Shown piece by piece: positions 41,341 through 50,316 of a stretch of 64,000 nucleotides of DNA. Position 1 is the stretch's first letter; each line of letters opens with the position of its first letter. The position numbers and the translations under genes were made by a program. Under the pieces are notes generated by a model. The model searched no databases, was not told the DNA's origin, and saw only the letters and a list, made by a program, of their open reading frames with translations. Source of the stretch: Rhizobium leguminosarum (lineage in GTDB: Bacteria; Pseudomonadota; Alphaproteobacteria; Rhizobiales; Rhizobiaceae); the NCBI RefSeq assembly GCF_001679785.1, contig NZ_CP016286.1:3714001-3778000 (forward strand), written 5' to 3'.

Positions 41341-41736
41341 TTATCGCGCGAACAGAACGCATGCCTCGGGCGGAATGGAAACGCTGATCTCCTGCCCACG
41401 AACGAAGGCTATGTCTGGGCGGTTCGGGCAAGCCGAGATTATCCGGTCGCCACTGGCGATGGTCAGAACGACATGCCTGAAGGCACCGAGTGTCACGACG
41501 TCGGCAACCCGTCCGGGCATGGCTCCGACACCCGGAGCGTCGGACGATATCTCGACGCTTTCCGGCCTCACGCAGATCTCGAAAATTCTCGCCGAGTTAT
41601 AAAGTTTTCTGAACATACCGATGGACGCACCACCCGCATCGCGGAGCATCGGCGGATCCAAGCTATCAAGAATCGTTATATCCCCTCTCGAATTTTCGCG
41701 GTTCCAAGAAAAGCGGGCGGCGCCGATGATGATGGC
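41341..41736 (-). pseudogene. Truncated ABC-transporter ATPase (C-terminal TOBE domain only)
   Basis: A minus-strand frame encodes what looks like only the C-terminal TOBE-2 domain of a PotA-type ATPase: ...ARIFEICVRPESVEIS..., MPGRVADVVTLGAF, and the ending EISVSIPPEACVLF. The P-loop, signature and Walker B are absent; from about 41736 upstream the frame continues only as a shadow of the ureohydrolase gene. The break lies at the ureohydrolase start, so the rest was probably lost when the ureohydrolase run was inserted. Confidence 0.6.
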
Positions 41737-41761
41737 AGCATCAATACCGTGGGAGCCTGCC

Positions 41762-42823
41762 TTGACCATTGACCAGGATTTTCTGGAGGACTTGAGAAAG
41801 CGCTTCGGCAGCGCTGCAGGCGGGGAGATGGAAGATCCGCACTTCCGCGCCGTGGCGGCGAGCGTATTCAAGGACGGCGACAGCCGCAAATGGCCCTTCG
41901 CCGATCCTGCGACCTTTCTGGACGCCCGTTTCATCGAGAACGGCTTGCGGCACGAGGTGCTTGAGGCGCTTGACGTGGCTCTGATCGGCGTGCCGATGGA
42001 TCTCGGCGTCACAAATCGCGCCGGCGCGCGGCTGGGGCCGCGGGCCGTCCGGGCGATCGAGCGTATCGGTCCCTACGAACATGTTCTGCGTGTCGCGCCG
42101 ATGGGAGGGCTAACGGTCGCCGATGTCGGCGACGTGCCGATGCGCAGCCGGTTCGGCCTGGCCGAGTGCCATGCCGACATCGAGGCCTGCTACCGGATGA
42201 TCGCGGCAACCGGGGTTATCCCGCTGTCGGTCGGCGGTGACCATTCGATCTCCGGCGCCATCCTCAAGGGCCTGGCGGCCAGCCAGCCGGTAGGCATGAT
42301 CCACATCGACGCTCATTGCGACACCGCCGGTCCGTATGAGGGCTCGAAGTTCCATCACGGCGCGCCCTTCCGCGAGGCGGTTCTGGCGGGCGTGCTCGAT
42401 CCGAAGCGTACGATCCAGATCGGCATCCGCGGCGGCGGCGAATATCTCTGGGAGTTCTCCGTTGCCTCCGGCATGACCGTCATTCACGCCGAAGAGGTGG
42501 CGGAGATGGGCCTCAAGGCCGTGATCGCAAAGGCTCTGGAGGTCGTCGGCGCCGGTCCGACCTATCTCAGTTTCGACGTGGACAGCCTCGATCCGGCCTT
42601 CGCCCCGGGAACCGGCACGCCGGAAGTCGGCGGGCTTCAGCCGAGGGAGGCCCTGACCCTGCTGCGCGGCTTCAAGGGCATCAACCTCGTCGGCGGCGAC
42701 GTCGTGGAAATCGCGCCGCAATACGACAACACCACCAACACCGCGCAGATCGCCGCGCAGGTCCTGTTCGAACTCCTGTGCCTCGCGATGTTCAGTCCCG
42801 CGGTCAGGACAAAGCTGACCTGA
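41762..42823 (+). CDS. Agmatinase-family ureohydrolase
   Basis: A 353-residue binuclear manganese ureohydrolase. The ligands are visible in GGDHSI (His161), HIDAHCDT (Asp183, His185, Asp187) and FDVDSLDP (Asp272, Asp274). The substrate loop HHGAPFREA matches agmatinase/guanidinobutyrase enzymes rather than arginase. The TTG at 41762 is preferred because GGGAG lies just upstream; the open frame continues 141 bases further but runs antisense to the truncated ATPase. It begins a run with a polar amino acid uptake system; a guanidino compound is the likely substrate, not specified by sequence. Confidence 0.85.
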   Translation: MTIDQDFLEDLRKRFGSAAGGEMEDPHFRAVAASVFKDGDSRKWPFADPATFLDARFIENGLRHEVLEALDVALIGVPMDLGVTNRAGARLGPRAVRAIERIGPYEHVLRVAPMGGLTVADVGDVPMRSRFGLAECHADIEACYRMIAATGVIPLSVGGDHSISGAILKGLAASQPVGMIHIDAHCDTAGPYEGSKFHHGAPFREAVLAGVLDPKRTIQIGIRGGGEYLWEFSVASGMTVIHAEEVAEMGLKAVIAKALEVVGAGPTYLSFDVDSLDPAFAPGTGTPEVGGLQPREALTLLRGFKGINLVGGDVVEIAPQYDNTTNTAQIAAQVLFELLCLAMFSPAVRTKLT

Positions 42824-42907
42824 GAACCAGCTCCACAACGGCAGCGTGCCTCGTGCCCGCTGCCATCCATCACCTGTCGCACAACACGTCTCAAAAAGGG
42901 GAACGAC

Positions 42908-43705
42908 ATGACTGCTCTTATGAAATTACGCTACACTGCCACCGCGGCAATTGCCGTATTCGGCATCCTGGCAGGGGCCGCGCAGGCCGACGAACTTGCC
43001 GATATCAAAGCCGCAGGCGAGATCAACATTGGCATCTTCTCCGATTTCCCGCCCTTCTCTTCGGCAAGCGCCGATATGAGCATCAAGGGCTATGACGTAG
43101 ACGTCGCCCAGAAGATCGCCGACGGGCTCGGCGTGAAACTCAATCTCGTCAGCGTTACTGGCCAGAACAGGATCGCCTACCTGAACGACGACCGCGTCGA
43201 CCTGCTGATGAGCGTCGGCTATTCGAAGGAGCGCGCCGAGGTTATCGATTTTGCCGCCCCGTACGCCCCCTACTATATCGCCGTCATCGGTCCGGCTGCG
43301 CTGAAGGTGAGAGGCAAGGAAGACCTCGCCGACAAGACCGTTGCCGTCAATCGTGGGACGCTCGAAGACACGTCGCTGACGGCAGTCGCCCCCGGCTCGG
43401 CTGCGATCCAGCGTTTCGAGAACTATAATTCGGTCATCCAGGCCTTCATATCCGGCCAGACCCAGTTGATGGTCGTCGGCAACGATGTCGGTGCGCAGGT
43501 TCTGGCACGACAGGACGAGCTGAAGCCGGAGCAGAAGTTCCAGCTCCTCAGCTCCCCTTCGCACATCGCGCTCCGCAAGGGCGAGGAAGGCCTGAAGAAG
43601 GTTGTCAACGACAGCGTCGCCGCAATGATCGCCGATGGTTCGCTCGACGCTAGCTCGAAGAGCTGGCTGAAAGCGCCGCTCAACCCTGAAAACCTGAAGG
43701 ACTGA
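42908..43705 (+). CDS. Polar amino acid ABC transporter, periplasmic binding protein
   Basis: A 265-residue family 3 binding protein. A signal peptide ends at AQA-DE (about 27). The mature start LADIKAAGEINIGIFSDFPPFSS and the GYDVDVAQKIADGLGVKL block are typical, as is MSVGYSKERAEVIDFAAPY. AAAGGGGAACGAC precedes the ATG. It feeds the two permeases that follow after a hairpin (43731-43772), which may raise its mRNA level relative to the permeases. The ligand is inferred to be a cationic or guanidino amino acid from the flanking enzymes. Confidence 0.9.
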   Translation: MTALMKLRYTATAAIAVFGILAGAAQADELADIKAAGEINIGIFSDFPPFSSASADMSIKGYDVDVAQKIADGLGVKLNLVSVTGQNRIAYLNDDRVDLLMSVGYSKERAEVIDFAAPYAPYYIAVIGPAALKVRGKEDLADKTVAVNRGTLEDTSLTAVAPGSAAIQRFENYNSVIQAFISGQTQLMVVGNDVGAQVLARQDELKPEQKFQLLSSPSHIALRKGEEGLKKVVNDSVAAMIADGSLDASSKSWLKAPLNPENLKD

Positions 43706-43730
43706 CGAGGGCGGCCTCCCACTCACCTGA

Positions 43731-43772
43731 GCGTGATGCCGAAAACTGCAGGCGATTGCAGTGGCATCATGC
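43731..43772. repeat. Long stem-loop between binding protein and permease genes
   Basis: GCGTGATGCC (43731-43740) pairs with GGCATCATGC (43763-43772) with one G-T wobble, with an inner ACTGCA/TGCAGT stem. It resembles a shortened unit B (GATG...CATC ends). Such loops often stabilise the upstream binding-protein mRNA. Confidence 0.6.
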
Positions 43773-43849
43773 TTCAATTCTTTGGTTGAGAGGCGGATCG
43801 GGATTTCGGGGCGACCCGGCCCGGCTCATCCGGCTCCAAAGGACAAGCG

Positions 43850-44518
43850 ATGAGATACAGCCTCGATTTCAATTGGCTTTGGGACGGAATGGGAGCTCTG
43901 GCTTATGGCGCAGGCACGACGCTTGCACTGACGGTCTCCACATCGGTCCTCGGGATCGTTCTCAGCATTCTCGGCGCGGCTGCGCGCCGGGGACCTTATC
44001 CATGGTTGCGCAAGGTCGTCGGCCTGTATGTGGAAATCATGCGCAACACGCCATTCCTGGTGCAGCTGTTCTTCATCTTCTTTGGCTTGCCTAGCCTCGG
44101 CATTCGCCTCGATCCGATCACTGCCGCCGTCCTTGCCATGACCCTCAACATGGCGGCCTACACGATCGAGGTGGTCGGGGCCGGGCTCGATGCCATACCG
44201 AGAGGCCAGAAAGAGGCGGCGCAGGCACTCGGCCTCAGGCCTCGGCTGGTGTTCTTCAAGATCATCCTGCCGCAAGCGATCGCCATCATTTTTCCGGCGC
44301 TGACGAGCCAGATCATCATCATGATGCTGGAATCGGCGGTGGTTTCGCAAATATCCGTCCGCGAGCTGGCGCAGGAGGCCGATCTGCTTCAATCACGCAC
44401 CTTCCGCTCCTTCGAGACCTATCTGGTGGCGACGTTGATCTACCTTTCGATGTCCGCCGCACTTCGCCGGCTCCTTTTCGCCGGGAAACGCCGTTTTCTG
44501 GGAGCCGGTCTGGCATGA
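43850..44518 (+). CDS. Polar amino acid ABC transporter permease 1
   Basis: A 222-residue permease of the HisMQ type with an N-terminal LTVSTSVLGIVLSILG helix, the EIMRNTPFLVQLFFIFFGLP motif (about 62-81), and the EAA-type loop AIPRGQKEAAQALGLRP. It overlaps the next permease by four bases (ATGA). AAAGGACAAG precedes the ATG. With its partner it forms the heterodimeric channel, but no ATPase gene is present in the run. Confidence 0.9.
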   Translation: MRYSLDFNWLWDGMGALAYGAGTTLALTVSTSVLGIVLSILGAAARRGPYPWLRKVVGLYVEIMRNTPFLVQLFFIFFGLPSLGIRLDPITAAVLAMTLNMAAYTIEVVGAGLDAIPRGQKEAAQALGLRPRLVFFKIILPQAIAIIFPALTSQIIIMMLESAVVSQISVRELAQEADLLQSRTFRSFETYLVATLIYLSMSAALRRLLFAGKRRFLGAGLA

Positions 44519-45162
44519 TTGAGTTCACCTTCTGGGACATTCTGCGCAATCTTGTCTTCGCGACACGCTGGACCCTGCTGCTTTCGCTCGCAGCTTTTGC
44601 CGGCGGCGCCATCGTTGGCCTGGCGATCCTGTCTGCGCGGATATCGAAAACGCGCTGGCCGCGCAGCTTCGCGTCCGGCTACATTGCCCTGTTTCAGGGA
44701 ACGCCGCTCCTGATGCAGCTATTTCTGATGTTCTTCGGCCTGCCGATGCTCGGCTTCCGGATCGGGTCATGGACCGCCGCCGTCTGCGGCCTGACGTTCT
44801 ACGCCAGCGCTTATCTTGCCGAAATCTGGCGGAGCGGCGTCGAGGCGGTGCCGCGCGGGCAATGGGACGCCGCATCCAGCCTGGGCTTGCATCGTCTCCT
44901 CGAACTTCGCCTTATCATCCTGCCGCAGGCTTTCCGGATCACGCGCGCGCCAACTGTCGGGTTCTTGGTCCAGTTGATCAAGAGCACCGCACTGGCCTCG
45001 ATCCTCGGCTTCGACGAACTGCTGAAAACCGCGAACGCCATCAACAACGCGACCTTCGAACCTTTCAAGGTCTACGGTCTCGTCGCGGTGATCTTCTTCG
45101 CCCTGTGCTATCCGCTGACGCAATACGCCAGATTTCTGGAGAAGAAAGCGGCGTTTGGCTGA
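44515..45162 (+). CDS. Polar amino acid ABC transporter permease 2
   Basis: A 215-residue permease of the same family with FQGTPLLMQLFLMFFGLPM and the EAA loop AVPRGQWDAASSLGLHRLLELRLIILPQAFR. It is the partner of the preceding permease. The following gene is an ornithine-cyclodeaminase-family enzyme 157 bases later, not an ATPase. Confidence 0.9.
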   Translation: MIEFTFWDILRNLVFATRWTLLLSLAAFAGGAIVGLAILSARISKTRWPRSFASGYIALFQGTPLLMQLFLMFFGLPMLGFRIGSWTAAVCGLTFYASAYLAEIWRSGVEAVPRGQWDAASSLGLHRLLELRLIILPQAFRITRAPTVGFLVQLIKSTALASILGFDELLKTANAINNATFEPFKVYGLVAVIFFALCYPLTQYARFLEKKAAFG

Positions 45163-45319
45163 GCGGTGCTCAATGCTCCGCATTCCGATCGCAACGAAGT
45201 GTCCAAAGGGCCGATGCCGGTTGAAAAGCTGGTGCGCCACGCAGCGGCGACGCGGCTCTCGTTCAATCACAGAGAATTCGCTTTATCCAGCAGTCAGACC
45301 TTACTGAGAGATCGCTTCA

Positions 45320-46291
45320 ATGACCGACACACAAATCCGTATTCTCGATGCCCGGACAACGGGCGAGCTCCTCCCTTTCGGCCCGCTGGTCGCGACCCTG
45401 CGGCAAGCATTTGCCGAAGGCTGTGTCGTGCCGGTACGGCATCACCACACGATAGCCAATAGCGGCGAACCAGATGCGACGCTGCTTCTGATGCCGGCCT
45501 GGCATGAAACGCACCGGTCGGAGCGCTACCTTGGTATCAAGATCGTTACCGTCTTTCCCGGCAACACGCTGCGCGGCATTCCCGGTTTGACCTCGACTTA
45601 CATGCTCTATGATGGTCGGACCGGGATGCAGCTTGCGCTCCTTGACGGAAACACGATCACAGCGCGCCGTACGGTAGCGGCATCGGCCCTTGCCGCGGAT
45701 TATCTTGCTCGAGAAGACGCACGCCGTCTGCTGGTGATCGGCGCAGGCCGCGTCGCGAGCCTCATACCCGATGCCTACCGCGCCGTCCGGCCGATCGCGC
45801 ATGTCGATATCTGGGATATCGATCCAGCCAGCGCCGAACGGCTGGCGCAGAGCCTCCGGCAACAGGGGCTCCAGGCCGCTGCCGTCACGGATCTGGAAGC
45901 CGCGGTGCGGCAAGCCGATATCGTCAGCGCAGCGACGCTGGCGACAGCACCGCTTATCCGCGGCGAATGGCTGCGGCCGGGCACCCATGTCGATCTGATC
46001 GGCGGCTTCACACCGGCGATGCGCGAGGCCGATGACGAGGCGCTTCGGCGTTCCTCGGTCTATATCGACACCCACGAAGCCCTTCACGAAGCAGGCGATC
46101 TGGTTCAGCCGATCAGGGCCGGCGTCATTTCTACAGATGCGGTGCGTGCGACACTTGACGAGCTGTGTCGTCGGGATGTTCCAGCGCGGACGTCCAACGA
46201 TGAGATCACTCTCTACAAGGCCGTCGGAACCGCATTGGCTGATCTTGCCGCCGCGACGATGGTGTATGAAGCCGCTTTGATCGCCGGCTGA
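45320..46291 (+). CDS. Ornithine cyclodeaminase/mu-crystallin family protein
   Basis: A 323-residue NAD(P)-dependent enzyme of this family. The nucleotide-binding turn is GAGRVAS (about 136-142) and the DLIGGFTPAMREADDEAL block is typical. In agrobacterial opine catabolism such enzymes make proline from ornithine, but others are ketimine reductases or alanine dehydrogenases, so the substrate is open. Together with the ureohydrolase it could complete a route from a guanidino compound through an amino-acid intermediate. No ribosome site stands out before the ATG. Confidence 0.83.
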   Translation: MTDTQIRILDARTTGELLPFGPLVATLRQAFAEGCVVPVRHHHTIANSGEPDATLLLMPAWHETHRSERYLGIKIVTVFPGNTLRGIPGLTSTYMLYDGRTGMQLALLDGNTITARRTVAASALAADYLAREDARRLLVIGAGRVASLIPDAYRAVRPIAHVDIWDIDPASAERLAQSLRQQGLQAAAVTDLEAAVRQADIVSAATLATAPLIRGEWLRPGTHVDLIGGFTPAMREADDEALRRSSVYIDTHEALHEAGDLVQPIRAGVISTDAVRATLDELCRRDVPARTSNDEITLYKAVGTALADLAAATMVYEAALIAG

Positions 46292-46435
46292 CGTCTTCTG
46301 GTCCGGGCGATCGCGAATGATCGGAACGCGCCTGTCGCCCTGCGCCAGAGACAACAACTATTCGTGCTTCCTTCCCCCGACGGCGTTCCCTACAATCTCG
46401 CCAGTCCTCCCCCGAGCCTTGGAAATGAGGTTTAC

Positions 46436-48238
46436 ATGAGCACGCTTACCCGCTTCTCCGTTCAGCCGCTCTCGACCATGACTCGCCGTCTTGCGGATGT
46501 CGCCTCCGCTCGTCGCGAACCCGACCTGGTTATCCAGGGCGCACGCGTCTTGTCCACCTATTCGGAGCGCCTTCTCGACGGACGCGAAGTCTGGATTTCG
46601 GGGGGCCGCATTGCAGCCGTGAAGCCGGCCGGCAGCTACAGAGGCGGGAACGCCAAGCTCTACGACGCAAGGGGCGGCATCATCGCCCCGGGCTTGGTCG
46701 ATCCGCATATCCATATCGAATCCTCGATGGTGACGGCCTGCGCCTATGCCGAAGCGGCGCTCCTCAACGGCACGACGACGATCTTCTGCGACAGCCACGA
46801 GATCGGCAATGTCATGGACGTCGCCGGCGTCGAGGCCATGCTCGGGGATGCACGGCAGGCGCCACTGTCGATCTTCCTGACCGTGCCGAGCACCGTGCCG
46901 GCGACGACGCCGGATCTGGAAACAGCCGGCGGCGACCTGACGCCGGACAAGATCGCCGCCCTGTTCGACAAATGGCCGGAAGCCGTGGCTCTCGGTGAGA
47001 AAATGGATTTTGTCCCCGTTGCGATGGGCGACGAGCGCAGCCATGCGATCCTGGCTGCGGCGCTCGGGCGTGGCAGGCCGGTGTCGGGCCATGTCTACGG
47101 ACGAGAGTTCGTTGCCGCCTATGCCGCATCCGGCGTTACCGACACGCATGAGGCCATCGACCGCGACATTGCCGACGACCTGCTGGAAGCCGGCGTGTGG
47201 ATCTTCCTGCGCGGCGGCCCGCCGACGACACCCTGGCATTCGCTGCCGCAGGCGATCAAGACGATCACCGAACTCGGCGCTTCCCACAAGCGCGTCGCCG
47301 TCTGCACCGACGACCGTGATGCGGAAGATCTGCTCGCCTTCGGCCTGGACTGGGTAACGCGCGAAGCCGTGAAATACGGCATGAGGCCGGAAGAGGCCTG
47401 GGCGATGGGTTCGCTGCACGGCGCGACGCGGTTCGGCATGGAAGGCGAAATCGGCGGTCTGGGCGGCGGACGGCGCGCCGACCTGGTGCTTCTCAGCGAC
47501 GACCTTACGCCGGTCAGCACCTGGTATGGCGGCGAACTCGTCGTCGACGGCAAGAAGATCACGCCGATCCTCGACGAAGCCCTGTCGAAACCGTACCGCT
47601 ATCCGGATGCCGCCTACCACACGGTCAAGCTGCCAAAAAATCTCAAGCTGACACCGGACCTGCCGACGGAGACGGTCGTCGCTCATACGATCAAGACAGA
47701 GCTGCCTGGCATTACCCTCGGCCATGTCACCGTCACGCTGGAGCCGGCCAATGACTGGCAAGCCCATTTCGACAAGCACGACCTCTGCTTCGTGACGGTG
47801 GTGGAACGCCACGGCAAGTCTGCCGGCAATGTCGCCCACGGACTGCTCAACGGCTTCGGGCTCAGACAAGGCGCTGTCGCATCCTCGGTCGGCCACGACA
47901 GCCACAACGTCATCGTCGCCGGCACGAACGCCGCGGACATGCAGGTGGCGCTCGACGCGATCGAGGAAAAGCAGGGTGGCGTCTGTGTCGTCATGGACGG
48001 CAAGGTGACGGCCATGGTGCCACTGCCGGTCGCCGGGCTTTTGTCCGACAAGCGCGTGCACCAGGTCGCGGACGAGGTAAAGGCCTTGAAGCTCGAATGG
48101 GAAAAGGCAGGCTGCACCATCGCCTATATGGGCTTCAACCTTATTCCGCTATCAGTCATCCCGGAAATCCGGATAACCGACAAGGGCCTGGTGCTGGTGC
48201 CGGAAATGGTGATCTCGCCGCTCTTCGAAAAGGCCTGA
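46436..48238 (+). CDS. Adenine deaminase-family amidohydrolase
   Basis: A 600-residue amidohydrolase of the adenine deaminase (Ade) type. The metal-binding HIHIESS (His91, His93) and DSHEIGNV, plus the C-terminal [11 protein letters not shown] and [12 protein letters not shown] blocks, are present. Members deaminate adenine to hypoxanthine, though some act on other purine-like bases. Start 46436 has GAGG five to six bases upstream; an earlier in-frame start adds 24 residues. Its place after a ureohydrolase and an OCD-family gene hints at degradation of a modified purine or guanidino-containing base; the assignment to adenine itself is by family only. Confidence 0.82.
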   Translation: MSTLTRFSVQPLSTMTRRLADVASARREPDLVIQGARVLSTYSERLLDGREVWISGGRIAAVKPAGSYRGGNAKLYDARGGIIAPGLVDPHIHIESSMVTACAYAEAALLNGTTTIFCDSHEIGNVMDVAGVEAMLGDARQAPLSIFLTVPSTVPATTPDLETAGGDLTPDKIAALFDKWPEAVALGEKMDFVPVAMGDERSHAILAAALGRGRPVSGHVYGREFVAAYAASGVTDTHEAIDRDIADDLLEAGVWIFLRGGPPTTPWHSLPQAIKTITELGASHKRVAVCTDDRDAEDLLAFGLDWVTREAVKYGMRPEEAWAMGSLHGATRFGMEGEIGGLGGGRRADLVLLSDDLTPVSTWYGGELVVDGKKITPILDEALSKPYRYPDAAYHTVKLPKNLKLTPDLPTETVVAHTIKTELPGITLGHVTVTLEPANDWQAHFDKHDLCFVTVVERHGKSAGNVAHGLLNGFGLRQGAVASSVGHDSHNVIVAGTNAADMQVALDAIEEKQGGVCVVMDGKVTAMVPLPVAGLLSDKRVHQVADEVKALKLEWEKAGCTIAYMGFNLIPLSVIPEIRITDKGLVLVPEMVISPLFEKA

Positions 48239-48332
48239 ACGCTGGCAATCTGATGGTGAAAGAGGTGCCGATCCTTCGCCGTGACGGGGCAAGAAAACCG
48301 AGCTCGTCGCTAGCGAACCACCATCAATAACG

Positions 48333-48590
48333 TTAGGCATCGAGCGCACCTCTTTTGGCAATCGAGATCAGTTCCTTGAAGTGCGCAGCAATCCTACCTT
48401 CGCGGCTAGCGTCCTCCGCTTCCCAACCGAACTTCCACGCGTCGTGACGCGCAAGCCAATCCCCGAGGGCGCTGGTATCACCAGTAGGCATCCTATGGGC
48501 GGCGAGGAATGGGTTTTCGTGAGCCTTCAGGCCGAGCACCCGCGCCCTTGAGCCCGCTTCCTGCAGATCGATCAGCTCTTCAATCGTCAT
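48333..48590 (-). CDS. Small Rmf/CrpP-like protein
   Basis: An 85-residue protein starting MTIEELIDLQEAGSRARVLGL; GGGGGAT lies upstream of the ATG at 48590. The pattern R-x-R-x-x-G-x-x-x-x-NPF and then W-x-x-x-x-x-AW-x-x-GW resembles the Rmf/CrpP family, which includes a ribosome modulation factor. The match is weak and by eye. Confidence 0.55.
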   Translation of the reverse strand: MTIEELIDLQEAGSRARVLGLKAHENPFLAAHRMPTGDTSALGDWLARHDAWKFGWEAEDASREGRIAAHFKELISIAKRGALDA

Positions 48591-48935
48591 ACGCGATCCC
48601 CCACGATGCCGGCGACGGTAGCATCGCAGTCCGCGCATGCAAGTGAATGCTAATTAATGGGTTAATTTGGGACAGTTGCGTGGCAAGTGACGCAGCATAA
48701 CGATCTGATATGGCAACATAACGCTTCCTGATCGAAGCCGTTGCTTTACCGACTGAACCCGAGAAAGGCCGAACATACTCTTGGTCATAGCAATGACAAA
48801 GAGGGCAACATGTTAGAACTCAATATCATGATCATGCGGGCTCACCCGGTCGCTTCCGGCTGAGGCCACAGCATGCCTTGCTTTACTTGAGAAGGGTCGT
48901 GATCGCGAATGATCGAGTCCTGAAGTCGATCCGAC
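48591..48935. other. Non-coding gap with a possible 17-codon peptide
   Basis: About 345 bases without an evident full gene. At 48810-48863 a 17-codon frame (MLELNIMIMRAHPVASG-stop) is preceded by AGAGGGC at good spacing and could be a leader peptide or chance. No RNA gene was recognised. Confidence 0.4.
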
Positions 48936-49583
48936 CTAGGAACCGAAGCGCCACACTGTCGTCTTCTTGATTTCGCTGTCCTCCAGCGCCCGCGTTACCG
49001 GCACCTCATAAACCGCGCAGAATTCCAGCCGATCCCGAGGCAGATAGCTGCGCCCGGGATCGCCGACCAGCACCGGCTTGCCGTCGGCTGCCAGCTTGGC
49101 GAACCAGGGAACGAGCGCGTCGGCGAAAGCGCGGTCGTAGAAGACGTCGCCGGCAAGCACGATATCCGCATCGACGGCTTGCCCGATCAGATCGGCGCCG
49201 GTAAATCCGAGCGAAACGCGGTTGGCCTCGGCATTCAGCCGGACTGCGGCTTCCGCCCAGGGATCGATATCGGCGGCCGTGACTTCCCGGGCACCGGCGA
49301 TCATCGCCGCAATGCCGACAAGGCCGGAACCGCTGGCGAAATCAAGCACGCGCTTGCCGCGCACCGTTTCCGGATGATCGAGAACGTAGCGCGCCAGTCC
49401 CTGCCCGCCTGCCCAGGCAAAAGCCCAGAAGGGCGGCGGCAGGCCGATTGCTTCCAGCTCCTCCTCGGTCTTCAGCCAGAGCTCATGCGCCTCGCTCGCC
49501 AGATGGAGAGAAATCTCCGGCACATGCGGCGGCGGCATCAGGCTGGTATTGGCTCGGATGAAGGCTTGTGGATCGGTCTTCAA
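48936..49583 (-). CDS. METTL20-like protein lysine methyltransferase
   Basis: A 215-residue SAM-dependent methyltransferase. The signature PPFWAFAWAGGQGLARYVLD, then GKRVLDFASGSGLVGIAAM (motif I) and AADIDPWAEAA, and DIVLAGDVFYDRAFAD, matches the METTL20 group; an Agrobacterium member is reported to methylate ETF-beta and ribosomal L7/L12. Start is a TTG overlapping the EVE gene stop (TTGA), not an upstream frame. Substrate here is therefore a good but unproven inference. Confidence 0.82.
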   Translation of the reverse strand: MKTDPQAFIRANTSLMPPPHVPEISLHLASEAHELWLKTEEELEAIGLPPPFWAFAWAGGQGLARYVLDHPETVRGKRVLDFASGSGLVGIAAMIAGAREVTAADIDPWAEAAVRLNAEANRVSLGFTGADLIGQAVDADIVLAGDVFYDRAFADALVPWFAKLAADGKPVLVGDPGRSYLPRDRLEFCAVYEVPVTRALEDSEIKKTTVWRFGS

Positions 49584-50011
49584 CGCGGCGGATTGTCCAA
49601 TCCGCCCATCCGGCAGACTTCGAGATATTCTTCCTCGGTCACCGGCTGCACCGAAAGCCGCATCGAGGTGACGAGCGCCATCTTGGCGAGCTTCTCGCTC
49701 GCCTTGACAGCCTTCAGCGTCACCGGCTTCGGCACGTCCATGACGGCGCGGATATCGACGCAATCCCACTTCGGATCGCCCTTGGCGGAAGAATCGGGAT
49801 GCGACAGGGCGCAGACTTCGACGATGCCGACGATCTCCAGCCCGTCATTGGAATGATAGAAGAAGCCTTTGTCGCCGATCTGCATCGCCCGCATGTTGTT
49901 GCGCGCCAGATAGTTGCGGACACCGGTCCATTCCGTACCCTTTTCGCCGGCAGCCTTCTGCTGCTCCCAGGACCAGGAAGCGGGTTCGGATTTATAGAGC
50001 CAATGCGCCAT
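49580..50011 (-). CDS. EVE-domain protein
   Basis: A 143-residue EVE (PUA-like) domain protein, a fold that binds modified bases in nucleic acids. The opening MAHWLYKSEPASWSW, the GVRNYLARNNMR block and the FYHSN run are the family core. Start 50011 has GGAGG seven bases upstream; an overlapping GTG two codons earlier is not used. It overlaps the methyltransferase start by four bases and lies two bases after the YciI gene. Confidence 0.88.
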   Translation of the reverse strand: MAHWLYKSEPASWSWEQQKAAGEKGTEWTGVRNYLARNNMRAMQIGDKGFFYHSNDGLEIVGIVEVCALSHPDSSAKGDPKWDCVDIRAVMDVPKPVTLKAVKASEKLAKMALVTSMRLSVQPVTEEEYLEVCRMGGLDNPPR

Positions 50012-50013
50012 GC

Positions 50014-50307
50014 TCACGCCTCCGGTTTGTTGAAGACCCAGTTGTAGGCCTTGACGTCGACGCTTTCGAATAGTCCGGCCTTGGCATAGGGATCGGCATC
50101 GGCAAGCGCACGCGCCGCCTCTTTCGATTCCGCTTCGACGATGATCAGGCTGCCGCAGGGCTTGCCGTCGTCATCGAGAAACGGCCCGGCGATCTTCAGC
50201 GTGCCCTCGGCATTCAGCTTGTTCAGATGCTCGATATGCGTCGGACGCGTCTCCATGCGCACGTTCAGATGTCCCGGTTTGTCCTTGCAGAGAAGGGCGA
50301 AAAGCAT
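50014..50307 (-). CDS. YciI-family protein
   Basis: A 97-residue YciI-like dimeric alpha-beta-barrel protein: LLCKDKPGHLNVRMETRPTHIEHL at the start and an ADADPYAKAGLFESVDVKAYNW ending, with the conserved His and Asp-Pro pair. It is the second YciI-like gene in this window (the other is between sucA and sucB). Role unknown. It starts nine bases after gpsA. Confidence 0.85.
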   Translation of the reverse strand: MLFALLCKDKPGHLNVRMETRPTHIEHLNKLNAEGTLKIAGPFLDDDGKPCGSLIIVEAESKEAARALADADPYAKAGLFESVDVKAYNWVFNKPEA

Positions 50308-50316
50308 GTCTGTCTC

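Noticed and set aside
46358..48061. 567-codon minus-strand frame
   Set aside because: It is antisense to the adenine-deaminase-family gene, which has intact metal-binding motifs.
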